A stretch of 38,688 nucleotides of DNA from Bacilli bacterium (GTDB lineage Bacteria; Bacillota_I; Bacilli_A; RFN20; CAG-826): contig JAGCCQ010000062.1 in NCBI GenBank assembly GCA_017651565.1, positions 1 to 38,688 of the forward strand, written 5' to 3'. The notes below the pieces were generated by a model. It searched no databases. It was not told where the DNA came from and was given only the letters and a program-made list of their open reading frames with translations. Shown here in pieces: positions 25,266 to 33,078 of the stretch (positions are counted from its first letter, which is position 1; each line of letters begins with the position of its first letter). Made by a program: the position numbers and the translations under genes.

Positions 25266-27347
25266 CTTTGAAATTCTTTCCATGTAATTACATTTTGGAT
25301 AGTTACTACAACCATAGAAGTAACCATATTTTCCTTTTTTCTTGAGCAAAGGAGCACCACACTTTGGACAGAGTTTATCACTCTTTTGATCTTCAGTTTT
25401 TGCTACTTCAGGTTTGATATATTTACATGCAGGGAAACCACTACATGCAAGGAATGTTTTTCCTCTTCTATCTTGTCTTTCGACTAAGTGTTTACCACAA
25501 ATTGGGCAAAGCTCTTCGGATATAACAAGTTCTTTCTTTTCCTTCTTAACGTATTTACATTTTGGATAGTTACTACATCCAATAAATCTACCGTTTTTAC
25601 TTTCTTTGTAAATTAATGGAGCACCACACTTTGGACAAAGTTCACCTGTTTCTTCAGGAGCATCTTTGTACATGATTGTGTTAGCTTCTTCAACTTGCTT
25701 AACAAATGGATTATAGAAGTCTGATAACATTTTAAGTCTGGATTCACTACCATCTTGAACGTTATCAAGTTTAGTTTCCATGTTAGCAGTATATTTAACA
25801 TTAACAATTGCAGGGAAATACTTCTCTAAAACATGTGCAGTCTTTTCACCTTGTTCAGTTAAAGTAAGGATACAACCGGTGTTATTAACATATTTTCTTT
25901 CTCTTAAAGTATCAATTGTTGTTGCGTATGTACTTGGACGACCAATGCCGACTTCTTCCATGAGTTTAACAATCTTAGCTTCGGAATAATGTGCAGGAGC
26001 TTCAGTGAACTTTTGTTCGCCTTCTTTTGAAACGATTTCAAATTTATCTCCAACGTTAATGTTAGGAAAACTACCTTTATAATCATCAGCTTCATCATCT
26101 TTGTAGATGACATCAAAGCCACGAAATGATGTATGAGCAAGTTCCATTGAATAATTGAAACTATTATCTGTGAATTTAATTGATAAGACTTTTTCAACTT
26201 TTGGAGCCATTAATGAACCAAGGGCTCTATTGTAAATTAACTTATATAAGTTATATTGGTCAGGAGTTAAGAATTGTCTGATACTTTCTGGAGTTCTATG
26301 ACAACTTGTAGGTCTAATACCTTCGTGAGCGTCTTGACTCAAAACAGACTTCTTACCTTTTTTGATTTGGCCTAAGTATTCAGCACCATATTTTTCAGTG
26401 ATAAAAGCAGATGCTCTTTCAACAAATGATGGAGCTAATCTAGGGGAGTCGGTTCTCATGTAAGTAATCAAACCAACTTGTTCACCATTAACAACAACAC
26501 CTTCATAAAGTGATTGTGCGACTGATTGAGTTTTCTTAGTTTTGAACTTTAATTTAGAGAATGCTTCTTGTTGCATTGTTGAAGTAGTAAAAGGTTCTTT
26601 ACTATCTTTTACTCTATTACTTGTATCTAAAGATACAACTTCAATCTCTTTACCGATTCTATTTAAAACATCATCGCATTCTTGTTTGTTATGAATATCG
26701 AACTCTTTATTATCTCTATCTAAGATTTTGACATTAAATTCATTATCTAAAATATTGGCGGTTACTTTAACTTTCCAATATTCTTCACTAACGAATTTTT
26801 TAATTTCTTGTTCGTGATCGTAGATTAATTTTAAAGTAGCACTTTGTACACGACCCGCACTTCTAGAGTGAATCTTTTTGAATAATAAGTTAGATAATTT
26901 AAAACCAATAATTCTATCTAAGATTCTTCTGGTTTCTTGAGATGAAACTAAGTTAGTGTCGATAGTTCTTGGAGATTCCATAGCAGCAGAGATTGAATCT
27001 CTAGTAATTTCATGGAATTCAAGACGCTTTGTTGTAGCAATGTCCAAGTTTAAAACTTGGGCTAAATGCCATGCGATAGCTTCTCCTTCTCTATCAGGGT
27101 CGGTTGCAAGAATAACTTCAGAAGATTTGTTCTTTTGTTTAATTAAATCACTAACAACTTTCCTTTTATCCTTATTAATAATATAGGACGGAGCAAAGCC
27201 ATTATCAACGTCTACGCCTAAACCACCTTTGCCTGTTGTAGCAAGGTCACGAATATGTCCTAATGAGGCAACAACTGAATATTCTTTACCGAGGTATTTC
27301 TCGATTGTTTTACATTTTGCAGGTGATTCAACGATTACTAACTTCAT
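25251..27347 (-). CDS. topA: DNA topoisomerase I
   Basis: This 698-residue type IA enzyme relaxes negative supercoils. The TOPRIM domain opens KLVIVESPAKCKTIEKYLG and has ATDPDREGEAIAWHL; the catalytic tyrosine is in GLITYMRTDSPR (about residue 297). Three C-terminal Topo_C zinc ribbons are complete: CPKCGAPLIYKES...GCSNYPKC, CPICGKHLVERQ...ACSGFPAC and CPKCGAPLLKKK...GCSNYPKC. Context dprA-topA-xerC is as in Bacillus. The ribosome-binding site is weak (CCGGAATT). Confidence 0.97.
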   Translation of the reverse strand: MKLVIVESPAKCKTIEKYLGKEYSVVASLGHIRDLATTGKGGLGVDVDNGFAPSYIINKDKRKVVSDLIKQKNKSSEVILATDPDREGEAIAWHLAQVLNLDIATTKRLEFHEITRDSISAAMESPRTIDTNLVSSQETRRILDRIIGFKLSNLLFKKIHSRSAGRVQSATLKLIYDHEQEIKKFVSEEYWKVKVTANILDNEFNVKILDRDNKEFDIHNKQECDDVLNRIGKEIEVVSLDTSNRVKDSKEPFTTSTMQQEAFSKLKFKTKKTQSVAQSLYEGVVVNGEQVGLITYMRTDSPRLAPSFVERASAFITEKYGAEYLGQIKKGKKSVLSQDAHEGIRPTSCHRTPESIRQFLTPDQYNLYKLIYNRALGSLMAPKVEKVLSIKFTDNSFNYSMELAHTSFRGFDVIYKDDEADDYKGSFPNINVGDKFEIVSKEGEQKFTEAPAHYSEAKIVKLMEEVGIGRPSTYATTIDTLRERKYVNNTGCILTLTEQGEKTAHVLEKYFPAIVNVKYTANMETKLDNVQDGSESRLKMLSDFYNPFVKQVEEANTIMYKDAPEETGELCPKCGAPLIYKESKNGRFIGCSNYPKCKYVKKEKKELVISEELCPICGKHLVERQDRRGKTFLACSGFPACKYIKPEVAKTEDQKSDKLCPKCGAPLLKKKGKYGYFYGCSNYPKCNYMERISKKKHN

Positions 27348-27361
27348 AATTCCGGATTTAA

Positions 27362-27390
27362 AGTCTAGCCCTACACATAAGAAAAGTCAA
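27362..27390 (-). promoter_or_regulatory. Promoter of topA
   Basis: TTGACT (27385-27390) and TAGACT (27362-27367) are 17 nt apart, leaving a leader of about 8 nt to the topA ATG at 27347. Confidence 0.5.
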
Positions 27391-27435
27391 AGGGAATTTT
27401 TCCTTATATCTATATTAAATAAAAGAAGTATTTAT

Positions 27436-28245
27436 TTAAGAATTTTCCTGAATTTCTTTTCCTACAAATAAAGTTTCAGATAATTCATCAATGACATCTT
27501 GAGCTGATTCAACAAGCACCGCTCCTTCTTTAATCAAGCGATTACAAGCAGAGTCACTATCAGCTCTTGCAGGGACCGCTAATACCGTTCTACTAAAAGC
27601 CAATGCATATGTTGCAGTGATGCTTGTACCACTCCTATTATGGGCCTCCACAATAAGAGTTGCTTTTGATAAGCCAGCAATAATTCTATTTCTCAAAGGA
27701 AAGTGTTCGGAATCCGGGGTGACTTTGCCAAAGTACTCACTCATGATTAAATGATTTCTTTTAAGTTCATGATATAGATCTTCGTTATCAGTTGGATAAC
27801 AACGATCAATCCCACTACCGATAATAGCTATAGTCTTATGTCCTTTTCTAATTGCGCTTCTTTGAGCAATACCATCAATTCCTTTTGCCATTCCTGACAC
27901 AATTACGAATTCACTTGATAAGTCTTCTGCTAAAGTTGTTGCCATCTTAATTCCATACTCACTCGGCTTTCTTGTTCCAATAATGGATATACATTTGCTC
28001 GGATTATAAGCTAGAGAAAGATCTCCGTAATAAAAGAGAACAAATGGCGGATTATAAATCTGTTTAAGTATTTGAGGATACTCCTTTTCCATAATAGTTA
28101 CTGCATTACAAGTAGAACGATTAAACTTCTCAACATACTCATCTACATCATCTAAATCGTTAGAAAAAACAGATTTATATATTTTGTCCCAGTTACCTTC
28201 AAATTTTATTGCAAGGCCAATTAATATTTGTCTTCCGTTTAACAT
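27436..28245 (-). CDS. dprA: DNA-processing protein DprA (Smf)
   Basis: This 269-residue protein is a compact DprA. The Rossmann-like core carries ISIIGTRKPSEYG, VIVSGMAKGIDGIAQ, TIAIIGSGIDRCYP and the RNRIIAGLSKATLIVEAHNRSGT stretch. DprA loads RecA on incoming single-stranded DNA during transformation. The N-terminal SAM-like domain is reduced and no C-terminal winged helix is visible. It follows rnhB and precedes topA. GGAGG lies 7 nt before the ATG, but inside a terminator-like hairpin, so expression may be held low. No other competence gene is in the window. Confidence 0.93.
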   Translation of the reverse strand: MLNGRQILIGLAIKFEGNWDKIYKSVFSNDLDDVDEYVEKFNRSTCNAVTIMEKEYPQILKQIYNPPFVLFYYGDLSLAYNPSKCISIIGTRKPSEYGIKMATTLAEDLSSEFVIVSGMAKGIDGIAQRSAIRKGHKTIAIIGSGIDRCYPTDNEDLYHELKRNHLIMSEYFGKVTPDSEHFPLRNRIIAGLSKATLIVEAHNRSGTSITATYALAFSRTVLAVPARADSDSACNRLIKEGAVLVESAQDVIDELSETLFVGKEIQENS

Positions 28246-28274
28246 AAAAAAACCTCCTACTTATATAGAGGAGG
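28246..28274 (-). terminator. Terminator hairpin that contains the dprA ribosome-binding site
   Basis: On the minus strand CCTCCT pairs with AGGAGG around 10 nt, followed by seven T that run straight into the dprA ATG. The 3' arm of the stem is the dprA Shine-Dalgarno sequence. It begins 23 nt after the rnhB stop. Confidence 0.75.
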
Positions 28275-28297
28275 CATTTTTTGAAAAATTGACAAAA

Positions 28298-28924
28298 TTA
28301 GTCGAATAATTTTACTTTTTCGATTGAAGATTGTTTTACTGGTGCATATGAAAATCTATGCAATCCTTCGATTGGGCCGTACTTTTCTAATGCTTCAAGA
28401 TGGTCTTTGGTTCCATATCCTTTATTTTTAGCAATATTGTAATTTGGGTATAATTTATCTAACTTTTTGCACTCGCGGTCCCTTGATACTTTTGCTAAGA
28501 TTGAAGCCGCTGCAATATTTTGTGAAAGAGCATCTCCATGGGCTAAATCAATAACTTCACATTTCTGATTAGGAAGTTTCATATAGTCGGTAAGAATCAA
28601 ATCAATTTTATGGTCGATTTGTTCAAGGGCTAAGCACATTGCTTTTCGACTTGCTTCAAGGATATTTATCTTATCTATTTCTTCCGGTTTAATATATGCA
28701 ATACCATACGCAACTGCGCTTTCAATAATAATGTCAAAAGCCTTTTCTCTTTGTTTCTCTGTTAACTTTTTAGAATCATTAATTAAGTCGCAAGAAAAGC
28801 CTTTTGGCAATATTACTGCTGCAGCAAAGACCGGACCAAGTAAGCATCCTCTTCCAGCCTCATCTGTCCCAGCTATAAACTCATAGCCTTTATCGTAAAA
28901 TTGTTGCTCGTAATCTAAAGCCAT
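28298..28924 (-). CDS. rnhB: Ribonuclease HII
   Basis: This 208-residue enzyme removes RNA from RNA-DNA hybrids, including single ribonucleotides. Active-site segments are IAGTDEAGRGCLLGPV (Asp and Glu), the conserved ILTDY aspartate and AHGDALSQNIAAASILAKVSRD; the C-terminus has GYGTKDH and GLHRFSYAPV. The ATG at 28924 overlaps the rbgA stop (TAATG) and is preferred to the GTG at 28933. It follows rbgA as in Bacillus. Confidence 0.96.
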   Translation of the reverse strand: MALDYEQQFYDKGYEFIAGTDEAGRGCLLGPVFAAAVILPKGFSCDLINDSKKLTEKQREKAFDIIIESAVAYGIAYIKPEEIDKINILEASRKAMCLALEQIDHKIDLILTDYMKLPNQKCEVIDLAHGDALSQNIAAASILAKVSRDRECKKLDKLYPNYNIAKNKGYGTKDHLEALEKYGPIEGLHRFSYAPVKQSSIEKVKLFD

Positions 28925-29763
28925 TATAACCACTCAAGTGTTATTTGGCCTAAAAGGCCATTCTTAAATTCTGTTAATAATAATTTATACGCTCTTTCTA
29001 AATCGTTTGTACCATTAGAAAGTAATTTTCTTCTATCACAAATACCATTAATTACATCATCAAATTCACCGATAGTTTCGATATCAAATCTAACTTTTAG
29101 TGATGATGGATAATGACTTCTTAAAAAATCGACTAATGCTCTTGCCATATCTTCTGTAGGTAAGATATCTTCTCTAATCGAACCAAGAAGAGCTAAATTC
29201 ATAGCTTTCTTTTTGTTTTCATAGTTCATAGGTAGAATTCCTGGAGTATCTAATAAAACAAATTCATTAGAAACCTTGATCCATTGTTGGCCACGAGTAA
29301 AACCTGGTTTATTTTCAACTCCTGCAGCACTACGTTTCGCAAATCTATTAATTAAAGAGGATTTGCCAACGTTAGGAATTCCAATAATCATAGTTTTAAT
29401 TGGTTGAGGTTTCATGCCTCTAGCCTTTTGCTTGTCCCAAATTGATTTGCCGACTTTTACTACTGCATTTTGAATTGCTTTTCCAGAATTTTGTTGAGAT
29501 AAATCTAAATCAATGACAATGTCATTGTCTTTCTTGAAATATTCAACCCATTTCTTGGTTTGCTCTTTATCTGCTAAGTCGTTTTTTGACAAAACAATGA
29601 CTCTTTTTTTGTTCTGAATTAATTTCGCTAAATCATCGTTTACTGAACTTAATGGAGCACGCGAATCTAAAAGTTCGACAATTACGTCGACCAATTTAAT
29701 CTTCTCCTCAACATTATTGAGGGCTTTCTTCATATGTCCAGGAAACCAATGTATTTCGGCCAT
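28924..29763 (-). CDS. rbgA: Ribosome biogenesis GTPase RbgA (YlqF)
   Basis: This 279-residue circularly permuted GTPase needed for late 50S assembly has its G motifs in the order typical of the YlqF group: G5-like LDSRAP, G4 LSKNDLAD, G1 GIPNVGKSS (about residue 127), G2-like GFTRGQQW and G3 DTPG. It opens IHWFPGHMKKAL, characteristic of the family. The start lies 2 nt after the lepB stop without a Shine-Dalgarno sequence, so it is probably coupled to lepB. Confidence 0.95.
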   Translation of the reverse strand: MAEIHWFPGHMKKALNNVEEKIKLVDVIVELLDSRAPLSSVNDDLAKLIQNKKRVIVLSKNDLADKEQTKKWVEYFKKDNDIVIDLDLSQQNSGKAIQNAVVKVGKSIWDKQKARGMKPQPIKTMIIGIPNVGKSSLINRFAKRSAAGVENKPGFTRGQQWIKVSNEFVLLDTPGILPMNYENKKKAMNLALLGSIREDILPTEDMARALVDFLRSHYPSSLKVRFDIETIGEFDDVINGICDRRKLLSNGTNDLERAYKLLLTEFKNGLLGQITLEWL

Positions 29764-29765
29764 AA

Positions 29766-30548
29766 TTATTTAATGTAGATAGGCTTATCGTAAGGTGTTT
29801 TTGTATCAATATCGTTGTATTTTAAGAATTGAGTAGATCCACAACGACATTTAGTACAATCATCATCAACGATTTTTTTGCATGCCTTACAGTGATTTTT
29901 CTCTTTATATGTACAAGTGCCTTCAAGTTTAAAAATAACACCAACGATATTCTCTTTATAAAGACATGTAGGTGTTCCACCTTTTGTTGGATTGCAACAG
30001 TCTAAAGAGCCTAATTCAGTCCAGTTATCACCCATGACGAAATATTCGTTAGGTCCAAGAGAAATAGTTGCGTGTCTATTGCTAATTGGCTTATTTCTTT
30101 GGAAAGGGCAATTTTCTTCATTATATGAATCTGTTACAACTTGGTTATTAACTGTGTAACTAATTGAGAACTCTTCATCGTTAATTACCAATGAATCGCC
30201 AGGAAGACCAATAACTCTTTTAACTTTAAGTTTGCAGCTATCTAAAAGAACAGGATTTTCACGATCATAAGGTAATTGATAATCACTTTCATGTCCAAAA
30301 GGATAATAACAAATAACAAGATCAAATCTTTCTAATCTACTAATAGCGTAGTCACTATTATCACTATATCCATAGGTTGAATTATTTTTATCACCAGAAA
30401 GATATGGCTGCATCGATGTTCCCATAACGAAAAAGCAATCATATGTAGCTTTGCTCATTTGGGAAATTCCCCAAACACTAAGAGGAATAACTAAAACCAT
30501 TGGAAGGATATAATAAATGAGGTTTAATATAAAATCTTTTCTTTTCAT
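29766..30548 (-). CDS. lepB: Signal peptidase I with a cysteine-rich C-terminal insert
   Basis: This 260-residue protein has one N-terminal membrane helix (about 10-30) and the Ser-Lys dyad of type I signal peptidases: Ser45 in VMGTSMQPYL and Lys110 in VKRVIGLPGD. Box E starts normally (MGDNW, 172-176) but the usual SxDSR reads SLDCCNP (181-187). The last 50 residues carry Cys220, 223, 231, 234 and 236, resembling a zinc ribbon, which is not part of ordinary LepB. Cysteines 184, 185 and 195 add to an unusual total for an extracytoplasmic domain. It has its own strong promoter and GAAGGTGT before the ATG, and starts the lepB-rbgA-rnhB unit. Confidence 0.9.
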   Translation of the reverse strand: MKRKDFILNLIYYILPMVLVIPLSVWGISQMSKATYDCFFVMGTSMQPYLSGDKNNSTYGYSDNSDYAISRLERFDLVICYYPFGHESDYQLPYDRENPVLLDSCKLKVKRVIGLPGDSLVINDEEFSISYTVNNQVVTDSYNEENCPFQRNKPISNRHATISLGPNEYFVMGDNWTELGSLDCCNPTKGGTPTCLYKENIVGVIFKLEGTCTYKEKNHCKACKKIVDDDCTKCRCGSTQFLKYNDIDTKTPYDKPIYIK

Positions 30549-30562
30549 AATTACACCTTCTC

Positions 30563-30591
30563 ATTATATGAAATTGCATTATTATTCGCAA
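30563..30591 (-). promoter_or_regulatory. Promoter of lepB-rbgA-rnhB
   Basis: A perfect TATAAT (30563-30568) lies 17 nt after TTGCGA (30586-30591). The leader is about 8 nt and contains the ribosome-binding site. Confidence 0.7.
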
Positions 30592-30604
30592 TACGTGTGA
30601 GCAC

Positions 30605-30630
30605 AAAAAAAGGATTCTTGCGAACCCTTA
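30605..30630 (-). terminator. Intrinsic terminator of rplS
   Basis: On the minus strand AAGGGTTC-GCAA-GAATCCTT (one G-U pair, GNRA loop) is followed by six or more T. It begins 9 nt after the rplS stop and makes rplS monocistronic. Confidence 0.88.
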
Positions 30631-30638
30631 TTTTTTCA

Positions 30639-30986
30639 TTAGAGAATTTCTTTAATTCTTGCTGATTTACCAGAAAGTTTACGAATGTAAGTAATTTTGT
30701 TTCTTCTAACTTTACCTTTACGTACAACTACAACAGATGCAACGTTTGGGCTGTTTACTGGGAATGTTCTTTCAACACCGATACCAGCACTCATCTTACG
30801 AACTGTAAACGTTTCACTAACTCCACCACCACGGCGGCAAATAACGACGCCTTGGAAGACTTGTAAACGAGTTTTGTTACCTTCAACAATACGGACAGAT
30901 ACTTTAACTTCGTCACCAGATTTGAATGCTGGTAAGTCTTTGCGGATTTGGCTAGCAGTAATTTCATTAACTAAATTGTTATTCAT
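30639..30986 (-). CDS. rplS: 50S ribosomal protein L19
   Basis: This 115-residue protein lies at the 30S-50S interface. It has the conserved [43 protein letters not shown] and [14 protein letters not shown]. The ATG at 30986 is chosen by AAGGAGG and by the family start; the frame upstream to 31070 is untranslated leader. It is alone between its own promoter and terminator, whereas in Bacillus it follows trmD. Confidence 0.97.
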   Translation of the reverse strand: MNNNLVNEITASQIRKDLPAFKSGDEVKVSVRIVEGNKTRLQVFQGVVICRRGGGVSETFTVRKMSAGIGVERTFPVNSPNVASVVVVRKGKVRRNKITYIRKLSGKSARIKEIL

Positions 30987-31072
30987 ACTCTCAACGCCTC
31001 CTTGATATATTGTCTCTTGATGTTCATTCTCTATATTAGACAGCGGAGCACCCGTATCATGCTTAAGCATGC
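30987..31072 (-). promoter_or_regulatory. 5' leader of rplS (possible L19 autoregulatory leader)
   Basis: The roughly 86-nt leader starts with CATGC-TTAA-GCATG, followed by TGTCT and AGACA that pair across about 24 nt, then AAGGAGG. L19 leaders have been described in Firmicutes; assignment to that family is from position and general shape only. Confidence 0.4.
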
Positions 31073-31078
31073 TTAAAT

Positions 31079-31107
31079 AATATACCTATTTCACGCAATC
31101 ATTTCAA
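31079..31107 (-). promoter_or_regulatory. Promoter of rplS
   Basis: TTGAAA (31102-31107) and TATATT (31079-31084) are 17 nt apart. It is divergent from the rpsP promoter about 40 bp away. Confidence 0.75.
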
Positions 31108-31147
31108 CTAAAAAATAGATTATTTTAAAGATGTTAAGTAAAAATAC

Positions 31148-31176
31148 TTGACACCACTTTTCAATAAATATATTAT
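31148..31176 (+). promoter_or_regulatory. Promoter of rpsP-khpA-rimM-trmD
   Basis: Consensus TTGACA (31148-31153), a 17-nt spacer and TATTAT (31171-31176), followed by AAGGAGG and the rpsP ATG at 31205. Confidence 0.85.
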
Positions 31177-31204
31177 ATTTCAGCAAACAAGGAGGATTAT
31201 ATCC

Positions 31205-31480
31205 ATGGCAGTAAAAATTAGATTAACAAGAATTGGTCGTCATAAAGATCCATTTTTCCGTATCGTAGCAGCTGATTCACGTTTCGCTCGTGATGGCCGT
31301 TACATTGAACAAATTGGTTATTTTGATCCAGAAAAAGGCGTTGAAAACGCAGTTATCGATGAAGCTTTAGCATTAAAATGGTTATTAGCTGGTGCTACAC
31401 CATCCGATACAGTTAAAGCAATGTTCAATCGTAAAGGTCTTAATGCTAAATTGGTTGAAACCAAAAAAGCAGGAAAGTAG
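31205..31480 (+). CDS. rpsP: 30S ribosomal protein S16
   Basis: This 91-residue protein begins AVKIRLTRIGRHKDPFFRIV and has DSRFARDGRYIEQIGYFDP, the canonical S16 core. The ATG at 31205 is 7 nt after AAGGAGG; frames open further upstream run through the promoter and are not used. It is the first gene of the only plus-strand operon here. Confidence 0.97.
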   Translation: MAVKIRLTRIGRHKDPFFRIVAADSRFARDGRYIEQIGYFDPEKGVENAVIDEALALKWLLAGATPSDTVKAMFNRKGLNAKLVETKKAGK

Positions 31481-31489
31481 GACCTTCTG

Positions 31490-31753
31490 ATGGACTACGA
31501 GAAAATTATTCATTCATTAATCGATCCAATTATTGAAGAACCTGACTCAGTCCTTATTAGACTCAACGCAGAAAGCGAAAAAGATTTAAGTATTCTTATC
31601 GCAGCAGAAAAAGATGATACTGCTCGCTTAATTGGCAGACGCGGAATCATTGCTAACTCAATTAGAGAAATTATCTCCGTTGCAGGAAAAAGTGAAAACA
31701 TTCACGTTCACGTCAAATTCGAATCATTTGATGAAGAAATTAAAGAGGACTAG
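31490..31753 (+). CDS. khpA: KH-domain RNA-binding protein KhpA (YlqC)
   Basis: This 87-residue protein is a single type II KH domain with the GxxG-like loop ARLIGRRGIIANSIRE at about residues 43-58. KhpA binds RNA, often with KhpB, and affects cell division and elongation in Gram-positive bacteria. It starts 9 nt after rpsP. Its TAG stop lies in the loop of a terminator-like hairpin. Confidence 0.93.
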   Translation: MDYEKIIHSLIDPIIEEPDSVLIRLNAESEKDLSILIAAEKDDTARLIGRRGIIANSIREIISVAGKSENIHVHVKFESFDEEIKED

Positions 31754-31764
31754 TCCTCTTTTTT
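31742..31764 (+). terminator. Terminator-like hairpin at the khpA stop codon
   Basis: AAAGAGGA (31742-31749) pairs with TCCTCTTT (31754-31761) around CTAG, followed by T to 31764. The khpA TAG (31751-31753) is in the loop. rimM starts 9 nt later and has no promoter of its own that I can see, so this is probably an attenuator. Confidence 0.65.
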
Positions 31765-31772
31765 AAAATATT

Positions 31773-32276
31773 ATGGAAAAGCTATTAATTGGTTACATCA
31801 TCTCATCATTCTCATTAGATGGAACTGTTAAAGTTTTATCTAAAACTAACATGTCTGCAAAAAGATATGCTAAAGGAAACAAAGTATATCTAGCAGACAA
31901 AAGTGAGAATATCGTAAAGGAACTTACCGTTTCTTCTTTTAGAAGTTCAGGTGAAATCGACTTTGTTAAGTTTGAAGAAATCACTACCAAAGAAGAAGCT
32001 GATTCATACAAATCTTATAGCCTATTAGTTGAAAAAACTGACGATTTACAAAAAGGCTTTTATTACTTTTCAGATTTAGAAAAATGTAATGTTAAAGCTG
32101 ATGGCAAAATCGTTGGAAAAGTAATAAAAGTTGAAGAATTCCCTGCTCAAATTACTCTTAGAGTAAAATCTAATGAAGGAAAAGAATTCTTTGTACCATT
32201 CATTAAAGAATTTATTAAAAATGTTTCATTAGAAAATCAAGAAATTGATGTCGTTTTATGGGAGGGAATGTTATGA
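31773..32276 (+). CDS. rimM: 16S rRNA processing protein RimM
   Basis: This 167-residue 30S maturation factor binds S19. The N-terminal beta-barrel begins LLIGYIISSFSLDGTVKVL and the C-terminal PRC barrel has FYYFSDLEKCNV, KVIKVEEFPAQ and FVPFIKEFIKNV. No Shine-Dalgarno sequence precedes the ATG. The stop overlaps the trmD ATG (ATGA). Context between khpA and trmD is canonical. Confidence 0.94.
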   Translation: MEKLLIGYIISSFSLDGTVKVLSKTNMSAKRYAKGNKVYLADKSENIVKELTVSSFRSSGEIDFVKFEEITTKEEADSYKSYSLLVEKTDDLQKGFYYFSDLEKCNVKADGKIVGKVIKVEEFPAQITLRVKSNEGKEFFVPFIKEFIKNVSLENQEIDVVLWEGML

Positions 32277-33046
32277 AAATAACAGTCCTTACACTATTCC
32301 CAGAAATGTTCACTGGAGTATTAGAAAACTCAATCATTAGAAGAGCAATTGCTGCTGGAGTAGTTGAAATTAAATTAGTTAATATTAGAGACTACACCAC
32401 TGATAAATATGGACGCGTTGATAGCGCTCCTGTAGGTGGAGGTGCAGGTCTAATCATGAAGTGTCAACCAATCATTGATGCTTTAAAAGCCAACACCATT
32501 TCTGACAGCAAAGTGTTTATGCTTTCACCTAAAGGAGAGACATACTCACAAAGCTATGCTCATAAGATCAAAGATGAGATTAAAGACCTAGTCTTATTAT
32601 GTGGACATTACGAAGGTATTGACGAAAGAGTTAATGAATATGTCGACGGTTTTATTTCAATCGGTGATTACATACTCACCGGTGGTGAAATTGGAGCTAT
32701 GACAATCATTGATTCTGTAGTTAGATTACTCGACGGCGCTATTGCTAATGAAAGCACTGAGGAAGAATCATTTGAGGACGGTTGTCTAGAATATCCTCAA
32801 TTCACTGAGCCATATGAATTTAATGGTAAAAAGATTCCTGATGTTTTATATTCAGGAAATCACGAAGCTATTAAGAAATGGCGTAGAAAAGAATCCCTAA
32901 GGATTACTAGAGAAAAACGACCTGATTTATTTGAGAAACTTGAGTTATCAAAACAAGATAAAAAGTTACTCAAAGAAATCGATGACAACACTATTGGTGA
33001 TTGGGAAACCAACGCGATAGAAAAAGGTAAAAAATTTATAAAATAA
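32273..33046 (+). CDS. trmD: tRNA (guanine-N1-)-methyltransferase TrmD
   Basis: This 257-residue SPOUT methyltransferase makes m1G37 in tRNAs reading CNN codons. It opens MKITVLTLFPEMFTGVLENSI and has the knot region LLCGHYEGIDERV and SIGDYILTGGEIGAM, plus YPQFTEP. GGGAGG precedes the ATG at 32273 inside rimM. The gene ends at a terminator shared with convergent ffh. Confidence 0.97.
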   Translation: MKITVLTLFPEMFTGVLENSIIRRAIAAGVVEIKLVNIRDYTTDKYGRVDSAPVGGGAGLIMKCQPIIDALKANTISDSKVFMLSPKGETYSQSYAHKIKDEIKDLVLLCGHYEGIDERVNEYVDGFISIGDYILTGGEIGAMTIIDSVVRLLDGAIANESTEEESFEDGCLEYPQFTEPYEFNGKKIPDVLYSGNHEAIKKWRRKESLRITREKRPDLFEKLELSKQDKKLLKEIDDNTIGDWETNAIEKGKKFIK

Positions 33047-33075
33047 AAATTGACTCGCATGAAGTCAATTTTTTT
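33045..33075. terminator. Bidirectional terminator between trmD and ffh
   Basis: AAAAATTGACT pairs with AGTCAATTTTTTT around CGCATGA. Both strands end in T-runs, serving trmD (plus) and ffh (minus, stop at 33079). Confidence 0.88.
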
Positions 33076-33078
33076 GTT

